A stretch of 64,000 nucleotides of DNA, taken from positions 1,491,571 to 1,555,570 of the forward strand of contig CAVXOW010000005.1 of the NCBI GenBank assembly GCA_963763485.1, read 5' to 3'. The notes under the pieces were generated by a model that was given only the letters and a program-made list of their open reading frames with translations, was not told the DNA's origin and made no database searches. Source of the DNA: CAWCKS01 sp963763485 (GTDB lineage Bacteria > Pseudomonadota > Alphaproteobacteria > Rhizobiales > Xanthobacteraceae). The position numbers and the translations under genes are program-made. Positions within the stretch are counted from its first letter, which is position 1. Every line of letters starts with the position of its first letter. Below, piece after piece: positions 26,138 through 33,610 of the stretch.

Positions 26138-26959
26138 TTACGCCCAGCCAATCTCGACGAGAAATTCCTTGAGCTTGGCGTTAAAGATGTCAGCCCGTTC
26201 GAAATAAACCGAGTGGCCGCTGACGGGCACTTCGACGAAGCGCGCATTCTTCATCTGACTGGTGACGACACGCACGCCGTCGGGACAGATCGTAAAATCA
26301 TTCTCCCCGGTGATGCCGAGCACCGGGCAGGTGATGTCTTTCGCAGCCTCCGGCCCGCGAACGCGGCTGGCGCGCAGCTGCTCGAACAGTGCGGCGCGAT
26401 GGGTCTGGTCGTTGAGCCGTTCGATCGCAAAATAGAGTGTGTGCAGCGCCGGCTGCTCGTTCGCGAGGGTCATGCTCGTTGCGGGATGGACGCCGGCGGC
26501 CGTCAGTTCGCCGAGGCGCTTCGGCTGCGCCGCCAGCCACTGCGCGACTTTTGCATCGCCATAGCAGGTAAAATCCAGTGTGCCCGTGGTGTTGGACAGC
26601 ACCAGCGCGGCGACGCGGTCAGGGTGTGCCAGCGTCAACTCGACGCCGGTCCAGCCGCCCATGGACTGGCCGATGTAGACGGCCTTGTCGATCTTGAGAT
26701 GATCGAGCAGAGCGACGACGTCGCCCGGAAAATCCGCAAGTTTCGGTCCGCCCGCCGGCGGCGTCGACGCGCCAAACCCGCGCTGCGAGAACGCAATGCA
26801 GGTGCAGCTTTGCGCAAAGAACGGGATTTGCTGCCACCAGCTCAACAGATTACCGCCGATGCCGTGGGCAAACACCAGCGCGGGACCGCTGCCGGTGACC
26901 TCATAGGCGATCGACGCACCATCAGGTCGTTGCAATTGTCCACTGCGAGTGGAGGGCAT
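26138..26959 (-). CDS. Alpha/beta hydrolase
   Basis: 273 residues; ATG at 26959 with GGAG about 9 bases upstream. The nucleophile elbow GQSMGGW (about 95-101), the oxyanion-forming HGIGGN (about 30-35), an aspartate in ITGENDFTI and the final histidine in VPVSGHSVYF form the usual triad. It resembles 3-oxoadipate enol-lactonase-like and BphD-like enzymes. It is upstream of and probably co-transcribed with the enoyl-CoA hydratase. Substrate not determined. Confidence 0.88.
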   Translation of the reverse strand: MPSTRSGQLQRPDGASIAYEVTGSGPALVFAHGIGGNLLSWWQQIPFFAQSCTCIAFSQRGFGASTPPAGGPKLADFPGDVVALLDHLKIDKAVYIGQSMGGWTGVELTLAHPDRVAALVLSNTTGTLDFTCYGDAKVAQWLAAQPKRLGELTAAGVHPATSMTLANEQPALHTLYFAIERLNDQTHRAALFEQLRASRVRGPEAAKDITCPVLGITGENDFTICPDGVRVVTSQMKNARFVEVPVSGHSVYFERADIFNAKLKEFLVEIGWA

Positions 26960-27147
26960 GGGCGCTTGTCTCCGTGGCAAGGTCGAGCTCAGCATTTCAC
27001 GCCACTTCCGCGCCAACAAGGGCGGAAATTTCAAGGACGAAGCCGGTGCGGCGGCAGCGCTCACGTCCTGCGTGTGATTGACGTTGCGGCGAGCCGTGCG
27101 TAAGTTCATTTTTGAAACTGTCGATCCAGCTCCCGACGAGGTCCTTA

Positions 27148-28146
27148 ATGAAAACACGCATCACGACACTGTTCGCCATCGAGCACCCGATGATCCAGGG
27201 CGGCATGCATTTCGTCGGCTTTGCCGAGCTGGCGGCAGCGGTATCGAACGCCGGCGGGCTCGGCATCATCACCGGTCTGACGCAGCGGACACCGGAGTTG
27301 CTTGCGAAGGAGATCGCGAAGTGCCGCGACATGACCGACAAGCCGTTCGGGGTGAACCTGACCTTCCTGCCGGCGTTCACGACGCCGCCTTATCCGGAAT
27401 ATATCGCCGCGATCAGGGAAGGCGGCGTCAAGGTGGTCGAGACCGCGGGCCGTTCGCCGGAGCAGTACATGCCGGCGCTGAAAGCGGCAGGCATCAAGGT
27501 GATCCACAAGTGCACGTCGGTGCGCCATTCGCTGAAGGCGGAGTCGATCGGCTGCGATGCGGTCAGCGTCGACGGTTTCGAGTGTGGCGGCCATCCCGGC
27601 GAAGACGACATCCCGAACATGATCCTTTTGCCGCGTGCTGGAGAGGAACTGAAGATTCCGTTCGTGTCGTCGGGCGGCATGGCCGACGGTCGGAGCCTTG
27701 TCGCATCGCTCGCGCTCGGCGCCGAAGGCATGAACATGGGAACCCGCTTCATCGCGACCAAGGAAGCGCCGGTTCATGAGAACGTCAAGCGCGCGATCGT
27801 CGCCGCTTCCGAGCTCGACACCCGGCTGATCATGCGTTCGCTGCGCAACACCGAGCGCGTGTTGAAGAACAAGGGCGTCGATCGCGTGATCGAGATCGAG
27901 CGCGAGAAGGGCCGCAATCTCAAGATCGAGGATATCCACGACCAGGTCGCGGGCGTCTATCCGAAGATCATGCTCGAGGGCGAGATGGATGCCGGCGCGT
28001 GGAGCTGCGGCATGGTGGTCGGGCTGATCCATGACATCCCGACGGTGAAGGAGTTGATCGACCGCATCATGAGCGAAGCGGAGCAAATCATCCGCAAGCG
28101 GCTGGAAGGCTTTTTGGGCGACGCCAAGGGCGCGCGGGCGGCCTGA
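27148..28146 (+). CDS. Nitronate monooxygenase / 2-nitropropane dioxygenase family flavoprotein (second copy)
   Basis: 332 residues from the ATG at 27148 (GAGG about 10 bases upstream). TIM barrel with MIQGGMHFVGFAELAAAVSNAGGLGIITGL, the phosphate loop region CGGHPGEDDIPNMILLP, and FVSSGGMADGRSLVASLALGAEGMNMGTRFIAT. The Gly-rich GFECGGHPGE element with the conserved His is the flavin site. Unlike the first family member in this window it is more similar to the FabK-like/NMO-like subgroup that uses propionate 3-nitronate. It is divergent from the hydrolase. Confidence 0.88.
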   Translation: MKTRITTLFAIEHPMIQGGMHFVGFAELAAAVSNAGGLGIITGLTQRTPELLAKEIAKCRDMTDKPFGVNLTFLPAFTTPPYPEYIAAIREGGVKVVETAGRSPEQYMPALKAAGIKVIHKCTSVRHSLKAESIGCDAVSVDGFECGGHPGEDDIPNMILLPRAGEELKIPFVSSGGMADGRSLVASLALGAEGMNMGTRFIATKEAPVHENVKRAIVAASELDTRLIMRSLRNTERVLKNKGVDRVIEIEREKGRNLKIEDIHDQVAGVYPKIMLEGEMDAGAWSCGMVVGLIHDIPTVKELIDRIMSEAEQIIRKRLEGFLGDAKGARAA

Positions 28147-28167
28147 CAGCGCTCGTCGGGAGCGCAT

Positions 28168-28221
28168 CCTGATCCTCACGGTGAGGAGCGCGTCCCTTGA
28201 CGCGCGTCTCGAACCATGAGG
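28168..28221. repeat. Palindromic intergenic repeat, unit A
   Basis: The unit reads CCTGATCCTCACGGTGAGGAG then CGCG...CGCGCGTCTCGAACCATGAGG and is partly self-complementary. Together with unit B (28295-28381) it matches the BIME/REP-like palindromes common between genes in Bradyrhizobium relatives. It lies between convergent genes. Confidence 0.6.
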
Positions 28222-28227
28222 CCCGCA

Positions 28228-28253
28228 CTGATCTCGGGTTTGCCCGAGATCAG
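28228..28253 (+). terminator. Strong intrinsic hairpin between convergent genes
   Basis: An 11-bp perfect stem, CTGATCTCGGG and CCCGAGATCAG, surrounds a TTTG loop. It lies after the nitronate monooxygenase gene. No long T-run follows, so it may be part of the palindromic repeat pair flanking it rather than a classical terminator. Confidence 0.45.
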
Positions 28254-28294
28254 CATTATAGATGCGCAAGCCGGCTAAAGCCGACTTGTGGTGG

Positions 28295-28381
28295 CCTCAT
28301 CCTTCGAGACGCGCCATAGGCATGCGAAGCACGCCGTCCTTCGGACGGCTATGGCGCTCCTCGGGATGAGGGACCAAGTCT
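28295..28381. repeat. Palindromic intergenic repeat, unit B (inverted relative to unit A)
   Basis: CCTCATCCTTCGAGACGCGCC at the left and GGCGCTCCTCGGGATGAGG at the right are arms of one long palindrome, with a smaller hairpin (ACGCCGTCC/GGACGGC) within. It is the mirror image of unit A. Confidence 0.6.
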
Positions 28382-28405
28382 GTTGCCATTCTTGGCTTGC
28401 TTCCG

Positions 28406-29218
28406 CTATCCGGTCTTCGCCTGCTGTGCGCGCAGCTTGAGCTGGCCGACGCGTTCGAACAGCACGTCATGCATCGCGGGCCCGGCGGCGATGAAGCTGC
28501 GGTGTGAGGCGCGTTCGGTATTATAGGTCAGCGGCTGACCATCGTGAGAGGTCACACGGCCGCCGGCTTCGCAAACGATCAGGTCGGCGGCGGCGAGGTC
28601 CCAGTCGTTCTTGCTGTTGAGGCCGAGCGCTGCATCGACTTCACCACTTGCGACCAGCGCAAACCGGTAGGCCACGGAGTTGCGGTCGATCACGTTCATC
28701 GGTGGCCACAGCTCGCGCCACGCCGGATGTCGGAACATCGGCTCGAACGCGGCGATGCGGCAGCCTTCGAGTTGGCTGCGATCGCTGACCCTGATCGGAC
28801 GGCCGTTGAGCTTCGCGCCTTGTCCGGCAACAGCCTCATAGAACTCATCTGCGGCCGGATTGAACAGCGCGGCGAGAATTGGCCTGCCATCCTCGACCAA
28901 CGCCACCGCCTGGCAGAAGTGCGGGGTACCGGCGAGGAAGGCCTTGGTGCCGTCGATCGGATCGACCACCCAGACGCGCCGGCGTGTCAGGCGCGATGGA
29001 TCGTCCTCGGTCTCCTCCGACAGCCAGCCGTACTCCGGCCGCGCTTCGCCGAGGCGGCGATGCAGATGCTGGTTGACCGCGATGTCGGCATCGCTGACCG
29101 GCGTGCCGCCCTGCTTCTGCCATGCCCTCACTTCGGTGCGAAAGTGCTGAAGCGCGATGGCGCCAGCCTCGCGCACCGCGGCGACCAGCAGTGCGTGATC
29201 GGCGATCAAATCAGTCAT
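28406..29218 (-). CDS. Inositol monophosphatase family protein, CysQ (3'(2'),5'-bisphosphate nucleotidase)-like
   Basis: 270 residues. The metal-dependent phosphatase motifs are WLSEETEDDPSRL (about 65-77), VWVVDPIDGTKAFLAGTPHF (about 85-104) and a later WDLAAADLIVCEAGGRVT (about 205-225). The DPIDGTKAF box is typical of CysQ and related 3'-phosphoadenosine phosphatases. It would dephosphorylate PAP from sulfate assimilation, or act on inositol phosphates. It lies four bases upstream of nothing obviously related; the HxlR gene precedes it on the same strand. Confidence 0.88.
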   Translation of the reverse strand: MTDLIADHALLVAAVREAGAIALQHFRTEVRAWQKQGGTPVSDADIAVNQHLHRRLGEARPEYGWLSEETEDDPSRLTRRRVWVVDPIDGTKAFLAGTPHFCQAVALVEDGRPILAALFNPAADEFYEAVAGQGAKLNGRPIRVSDRSQLEGCRIAAFEPMFRHPAWRELWPPMNVIDRNSVAYRFALVASGEVDAALGLNSKNDWDLAAADLIVCEAGGRVTSHDGQPLTYNTERASHRSFIAAGPAMHDVLFERVGQLKLRAQQAKTG

Positions 29219-29221
29219 GCG

Positions 29222-29701
29222 TCATGCCGGCCGCGCCGCAGCGTCAGCGCGCTTGGCGCCGGGGCCGGGATGCACGTGTACCTCGCGTGCCATCAGCGGC
29301 TCGCCGCATTCCGAGCACACCATCACCGGATCGAACATCTTGCCGCACTTCTTGTGCTCATGCAGCTTCGGTCGGCCGCGCTCGTCGACCATATGGACGT
29401 CGCCCCAATGCACGATCGCCATGATGATCGGGTAGAGGTCGAGGCCCTTCTGCGTAAGAATGTATTCGTAGCGGCGCGGGCTCTCCTGATAGGGCGACTT
29501 CCGCAGCACGCCGAACCGCACCAGCTTTTTCAGGCGATCGGCGAGCAGTGCGCGGGTGATGCCGAGCCGCGACTGGAATTCCTCGAACCGCCGCACCCGC
29601 AAAAAACATTCGCGCAGCACCAAAAGACTCCAGCGATCACCGATCACGGCAAGCGTGCGCGCGACCGAGCAGCTTTCTTCCTCGAGCTGATCCCACTTCA
29701 T
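29222..29701 (-). CDS. HxlR-family transcriptional regulator with a zinc-ribbon-like C-terminal tail
   Basis: 159 residues, longer than the usual 110-130. The HxlR core includes CSVARTLAVIGDRWSLLVLREC and RFEEFQSRLGITRALLADRLKKLVRFGVLRKSPYQESPRRYEY. After the winged helix a tail carries KKCGK and MVCSECGEP, four cysteines that could bind zinc. It is divergent from the 2-hydroxychromene-2-carboxylate isomerase-like gene. A palindrome AGTTC-N7-GAACT in the gap and similar sites before two SDR genes look like its operators. Confidence 0.86.
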   Translation of the reverse strand: MKWDQLEEESCSVARTLAVIGDRWSLLVLRECFLRVRRFEEFQSRLGITRALLADRLKKLVRFGVLRKSPYQESPRRYEYILTQKGLDLYPIIMAIVHWGDVHMVDERGRPKLHEHKKCGKMFDPVMVCSECGEPLMAREVHVHPGPGAKRADAAARPA

Positions 29702-29802
29702 CGCAAATCAATCTCCAAACGTGGCGATCGCCTAACACCAGCGACTGCCGCATGACAGACATCCCGCAATCACGTTGCAATCGCCGTGCCGGCACAATTG
29801 AC

Positions 29803-29819
29803 AGTTCAAAAATAGAACT
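29803..29819. promoter_or_regulatory. Candidate HxlR operator within the isomerase promoter
   Basis: AGTTC-AAAAATA-GAACT lies directly after a TTGACA -35 box (29798-29803) and before a CTATAG -10-like sequence. The same arrangement is found at 33549-33567. Repressor binding here would block RNA polymerase. Confidence 0.55.
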
Positions 29820-29912
29820 ATAGCGTCTGCCTCGACTTGTCGAGAGCCGGAACGGCAGTTCTAGCTCCGATTCGGCACAGTTTGTCATGCTTTCCGGCGA
29901 TGGAGATCTGAG

Positions 29913-30545
29913 ATGACGGACCCGAAAGTTCAATTTTTGTTCGATTTCGGCAGCCCCAACGCCTACCTCGCCGACCTCGTCATTCCCAAGATCGAGCAGC
30001 GAACCGGCGTGAAGTTCGAGTACGTCCCGATCCTGCTCGGCGGCATCTTCAAGGCGACCAACAACGCCTCTCCGGCGGTGACCCTGAAGGATGTCAAGAA
30101 CAAGCGCGAATACGCTGCGATCGAAACCCAGCGCTTCATCCGCAAGCATGGCATCACGACTTTCAAGTCCAACCCGTTCTTTCCCGTGAATACGCTGCAG
30201 CTGATGCGCGGCGCGGTCGCGGCCCAGGCCGAGGGCGTGTTCCAGCCGTATTTCAGGGCGGTCTATCATCACATGTGGGAAGCACCGAAGAAGATGGACG
30301 ATCCGGCTGTGGTGCGCGAGGCGCTGATCTCGTCCGGCATCGACGCCGACAAGATCATCGCGCGCTCGCAGGATCCCGAGGTCAAGAACAAGCTGATGGA
30401 GCTGACGCAGAACGCGGTCGATCGCGGCGCGTTCGGCTCGCCGACTTTCTTCGTCGGCAACGAGATGTTCTTCGGCAAGGACCAGCTGCGCGACGTCGAG
30501 GACGAGATTCTGGCGCAGAAGGCCGGCGCGCGCCGCAGCGCTTGA
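29913..30545 (+). CDS. 2-hydroxychromene-2-carboxylate isomerase-like protein (DsbA/GST-kappa family)
   Basis: 210 residues of the HCCA isomerase family. FDFGSPNAYLA at the N-terminus supplies the glutathione-activating Ser14, and FNPFFPVNTLQLMRGA, SSGIDADKIIARSQ and FGSPTFFVGNEMFFGKDQL follow as in characterised isomerases. The enzyme uses glutathione to isomerise 2-hydroxychromene-2-carboxylate in naphthalene-like degradation, although relatives may act on other substrates. It is controlled by the divergent HxlR gene, if the palindrome is used, and faces a CoA transferase downstream. Confidence 0.87.
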   Translation: MTDPKVQFLFDFGSPNAYLADLVIPKIEQRTGVKFEYVPILLGGIFKATNNASPAVTLKDVKNKREYAAIETQRFIRKHGITTFKSNPFFPVNTLQLMRGAVAAQAEGVFQPYFRAVYHHMWEAPKKMDDPAVVREALISSGIDADKIIARSQDPEVKNKLMELTQNAVDRGAFGSPTFFVGNEMFFGKDQLRDVEDEILAQKAGARRSA

Positions 30546-30570
30546 GACAGCGTCAAATTCGAATCCGCTC

Positions 30571-30590
30571 ATTCCCGCGAAAGCGGGAAT
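30571..30590. repeat. Palindromic repeat ATTCCCGC-GAAA-GCGGGAAT
   Basis: A perfect 8-bp stem with a GAAA loop between the isomerase and CoA transferase genes. The same core occurs at 32011-32030 and as GTCCCCGC-GGAA-GCGGGGAC at 31948-31967, so it is a dispersed element rather than a gene-specific terminator. Confidence 0.7.
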
Positions 30591-30698
30591 CCAGTGAAAA
30601 AGCGCAATGATGCCATCGCGCTTCTTTGGCAAAGACTGGGTCCCCGCATCCGCTGAAACGAGCGGGTCAGAAGCAGACTGAGCAAACAGGAGTTCACG

Positions 30699-31931
30699 AT
30701 GTCTGGACCGCTTTCCGGTGTTCGCGTCATCGACCTGACCGGCGTGGTGTCGGGCCCGCTGTCGACGATGTTCCTCGCCGACCAGGGCGCCGACGTGCTG
30801 AAGATCGAGCCGCTCGGCGGCGACATCACGCGGCGCAGCCGGCAGGCGATCGACAAGGCCGGCGAGTTCTCGGCCATGTTCATCTCCTGCAATCGCGGCA
30901 AGCGGTCGCTTGCGATCGACGTCAAGACGCCGAAGGGGCTTGAGGTCCTCAAACGTCTGATCGGGCAGGCCGATGTGCTCGTGCAGAATTTCCGCCCCGG
31001 CACCATGGAGCGGCTGGGCCTCGGCTACGAAACGCTGCGCAAGACCCAGCCGCGGTTGATCTATGTCTCGATCAGCGGCGTCGGCGACAGCGGACCCTAT
31101 GTGAAGAAGCGGGTCTATGATCCGATCATTCAGGCACTGTCGGGTTTTGCCGATATCCAGTCGGAGCCGACGACCAAGCGGCCGCAAATGATCCGCACCA
31201 TCGTCGCCGACAAGACCACCGCGATTTTCGCGGCGCAGGCGGTGTCCGCAGCGCTGTACGCGCGCGAGCGAACCGGCAACGGCCAGCACATCCAGCTTGC
31301 CATGCTCGACACCATGATTTCGTATCTGTGGCCGGAAGGCATGATGCAGTACACCGTGGTCGGCGCGGAAGCGACGGCGCAGGATCCGAACGCGCGACCG
31401 GACCTCGTGTTCAAGACAAACGACGGCTACATCACCTGCGGTACGATCTCGGATTCCGAGTGGAAGGGCTTTGTCAAAGCCTCCGGCGATGGCGCGCTTG
31501 CCGACGATCCGCGCTTTGCCACGCCGCAGGCGCGTGCGGCGAACGCGACCGCACGCATCCTCCGCATGGGCGAGATCATCGCTGAGCGATCGACCGCCGA
31601 GTGGCTGAAACGACTTGATGAGTGTGACGTGCCGTGCGCGCCGATCCTGCGGCGTGGCGAGGTCATCCACAACGAACAGATCGTTGCGCGCGAGCTGATT
31701 TCCGAATTCGAGCAGCCTGGAGTCGGCAAAGTGCGGCAGCCGAAGCCCGCGGCACGGTTCGACGTCACGCAGCCGCGCGCGCCGTCGCCGGCGCCGCGGA
31801 TCGGCGAGCACACGGCTGAGATTCTAACGGAGCTTGGTTACGGCAAGGGCGATATCGAAGCGATGGCGCACGACAAGGTGGTGCGGCTTGCTGCGGATGA
31901 ATCAGCGGAACAGAGGAAGGCGGCGTCGTAA
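30699..31931 (+). CDS. Class III (CaiB/BaiF-like) CoA transferase
   Basis: 410 residues. Family markers are GVRVIDLTGVVSGPLSTMFLADQGADVLKIEPLGGD at the N-terminus, NRGKRSLAIDVKTPKGLEVLKRLIGQADVLVQNFRPGTMERLGL, and the catalytic aspartate in VYDPIIQALSGF. It moves CoA between acyl groups, making the substrate ready for further breakdown. It lies between the isomerase and the GST-SDR group, so it probably belongs to the same aromatic catabolic set, although its own start has no HxlR-like palindrome nearby. Confidence 0.92.
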   Translation: MSGPLSGVRVIDLTGVVSGPLSTMFLADQGADVLKIEPLGGDITRRSRQAIDKAGEFSAMFISCNRGKRSLAIDVKTPKGLEVLKRLIGQADVLVQNFRPGTMERLGLGYETLRKTQPRLIYVSISGVGDSGPYVKKRVYDPIIQALSGFADIQSEPTTKRPQMIRTIVADKTTAIFAAQAVSAALYARERTGNGQHIQLAMLDTMISYLWPEGMMQYTVVGAEATAQDPNARPDLVFKTNDGYITCGTISDSEWKGFVKASGDGALADDPRFATPQARAANATARILRMGEIIAERSTAEWLKRLDECDVPCAPILRRGEVIHNEQIVARELISEFEQPGVGKVRQPKPAARFDVTQPRAPSPAPRIGEHTAEILTELGYGKGDIEAMAHDKVVRLAADESAEQRKAAS

Positions 31932-31947
31932 TCTATTTGCGCCGCTC

Positions 31948-31967
31948 GTCCCCGCGGAAGCGGGGAC
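31948..31967. repeat. Palindromic repeat GTCCCCGC-GGAA-GCGGGGAC
   Basis: Imperfect sister of the ATTCCCGC repeat, with an 8-bp stem and GGAA loop, between the convergent CoA transferase and GST genes. It lies 44 bases before another copy. Confidence 0.65.
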
Positions 31968-32010
31968 CCAGCCTTTGCCCAACCATCAAGGTCTTCCAGA
32001 ATCCCGATGG

Positions 32011-32030
32011 ATTCCCGCTTTCGCGGGAAT
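32011..32030. repeat. Palindromic repeat ATTCCCGC-TTTC-GCGGGAAT
   Basis: Perfect 8-bp stem with TTTC loop, inverted with respect to the copy at 30571-30590. It may also act as a bidirectional terminator between the CoA transferase (plus) and the GST gene (minus). Confidence 0.7.
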
Positions 32031-32043
32031 GAGCGGTGGACGG

Positions 32044-32700
32044 TTACTCGTTCTTCACCGGCACCTTGTTGGCGATCAGTGCCTGCTGATAGGCCGGCCG
32101 CGCAGCGATGCGATCCATGTAGGGACGAGCGCTGTCGCAGACGCCAACCTTGTACGTGATCGACCAGCTCAGGCAGGTCATCAAGAGGATATCGGCCGCG
32201 GTGAAGCGGTCGCCCATCAGGTACTGGCGACCGTCGCTCAGCGCGACATCGACAAAGCGCAGCTGCTTCAAGAAGTATTCCGCGGAGCTTTGCACAGCGA
32301 CTGGTGCGTCACCATAAATGTGTTTGAGGTCGGTGTGGCGGCGCATGATGTAGAGGCTGGTGGAATCCAGTTCAGATGTAATGAAGAAGCACCACTCCAG
32401 CCATTTCGCGAAGTCGCGAGGCGCTTCCGGGGTCAGCGCTTGTCCCGGCTTGCCATAGGTGCGCGAGAGGTAGCAGACGATCGCGGCACTTTCGCCGATC
32501 GCGAAGTCATCGTCCTGCAGCAACGGAATCTTCTGCCGCGGATTGAGCGCGGTGTATTCAGCGGTTAGCGTCTCGCCACTGCGGGACTGGATCGGCTTTT
32601 TCTCGTAAGTCAGGCCGAGCTCGTGCATCGCCCAATGCGCCCGGATTGTCCGGGAGGTGCCGGCGCCCCAAAGTGTCAGCTTACCCATCTCAGTCACCAC
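32044..32700 (-). CDS. Glutathione S-transferase family protein
   Basis: 218 residues. Thioredoxin-like N-terminal domain (GAGTSRTIRAHWAMHELGLTYEKKPI, PRQKIPLLQDDDFAIGESAAIVCYLSRTY, with the glutathione-binding ESAAI motif) and an all-helical C-terminal domain (GDRFTAADILLMTCLSW). It conjugates or removes glutathione in cytoplasmic metabolism of aromatics or halides. It overlaps the end of the upstream SDR gene by seven bases, so the two are one operon that a HxlR-type site may control. Confidence 0.9.
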   Translation of the reverse strand: MVTEMGKLTLWGAGTSRTIRAHWAMHELGLTYEKKPIQSRSGETLTAEYTALNPRQKIPLLQDDDFAIGESAAIVCYLSRTYGKPGQALTPEAPRDFAKWLEWCFFITSELDSTSLYIMRRHTDLKHIYGDAPVAVQSSAEYFLKQLRFVDVALSDGRQYLMGDRFTAADILLMTCLSWSITYKVGVCDSARPYMDRIAARPAYQQALIANKVPVKNE

Positions 32701-33434
32701 TTCTCGACCGAAGGGCGGAGATCAAGCTCGTGGGTCCAGGCGTCGCGGGGTTGCTGGTGCAGGAACCAATAGGCGTCCGCTATCGAGCTGGTTTTCGTGA
32801 GGCTGTCGGGCGGAATTGTCGAAGCGTCGACACCGCGCGCTTTCATGCGCTGGTGGATCGCCTCGGAGTCGACGGCGGCGTCGATGATGAGATGCGCGAC
32901 GTGGATGTTCTTCGGCCCGAGTTCGCGCGCCATCGATTGGGCGAGCGCGCGCAGTCCGAACTTTGCCGATGAGAACGCGGCAAAGCCCTTGCCGCCGCGC
33001 AGGCTCGCGGTCGCGCCGGTGAACAGGATGGTGCCGCGGCCGTGCTTGGTCATGTATTTCGCCGCCTCGCGACCGACCAGGAAGCCGCCGTAGCAGGCGA
33101 GCTGCCAGGCCTTCAGGAACAGCTCCGAGCCCGTTTCGACCAGCGGCTTGTTGACGTTGGAACCGGCGTTGAACAGGGATATCTCGATGTCTCCGATCTC
33201 GTCTTCGATCTTCTTGAACAGCGCCTGGACCTCGGCCTCGCTTCGCGCATCGACGCCGAACGCACTGGCCTTCGCGTTCTTCCCCGCAAGCTCGGTGATC
33301 AGGGCCTGCGATTTGGCGACATCGCGCCGGCCGATGCAGACGTGGTAGCCGCCGAGCGCAAACCGGCGCGCGACCGCAGCGCCAATGGCATCGCCTGCGC
33401 CAATCAGGACTGCAACCTTGGTCTGATCGCCCAT
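32694..33434 (-). CDS. SDR-family protein with Phe at the catalytic tyrosine position (first of a divergent pair)
   Basis: 246 residues. The cofactor loop is GAGDAIGAA near residue 12 and the structural segment is LFNAGSNVN, in the place of NNAG. In the active site region GATASLRGGKGFAAFSSAKFG the lysine (Lys158) is kept, but the tyrosine four residues earlier is Phe154. The neighbouring divergent gene encodes a close paralogue with the same change. It may bind NAD(P) without the usual hydride chemistry or use another residue. It overlaps the GST gene by seven bases. Confidence 0.88.
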   Translation of the reverse strand: MGDQTKVAVLIGAGDAIGAAVARRFALGGYHVCIGRRDVAKSQALITELAGKNAKASAFGVDARSEAEVQALFKKIEDEIGDIEISLFNAGSNVNKPLVETGSELFLKAWQLACYGGFLVGREAAKYMTKHGRGTILFTGATASLRGGKGFAAFSSAKFGLRALAQSMARELGPKNIHVAHLIIDAAVDSEAIHQRMKARGVDASTIPPDSLTKTSSIADAYWFLHQQPRDAWTHELDLRPSVEKW

Positions 33435-33451
33435 GACGTCGCCTCTCTGTC

Positions 33452-33468
33452 AGTATGTTATTTGAACT
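33452..33468. promoter_or_regulatory. Weaker HxlR-type site upstream of the first SDR gene
   Basis: AGTAT-N7-GAACT matches the AGTTC-N7-GAACT element with two mismatches, 18 bases upstream of the SDR start codon. The better site at 33549-33567 lies in the same divergent gap. Confidence 0.4.
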
Positions 33469-33548
33469 AATGCAGACTGTCGCCAGCATGGGATATCTGT
33501 CAACAAATATCTTTCCGGGCGACGTAGTGGGCGGACATGGTCATTGAC

Positions 33549-33567
33549 AAGTTCAGAAACAGAACTT
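33549..33567. promoter_or_regulatory. HxlR-type operator in the promoter of the second SDR gene
   Basis: AAGTTC-AGAAACA-GAACTT is a perfect 6-bp inverted repeat with the same 7-base spacer as the site before the isomerase gene. It follows a TTGACA -35 box (33544-33549) at the same distance as in that promoter. Confidence 0.6.
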
Positions 33568-33610
33568 AATGGTTGGAACAATCTGATCTGCCTTGCCCCG
33601 GGAGACCGTC

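Noticed and set aside
29637..31811. A 724-codon minus-strand open frame over the isomerase and CoA transferase
   Set aside because: It lies opposite two well-recognised genes and shows the low-complexity Arg/Asp/His pattern of antisense frames in GC-rich DNA.
30571..32030. CRISPR-like repeats
   Set aside because: Only three copies of about 20 bp with irregular distances of hundreds of bases and no spacers; they are dispersed palindromes.
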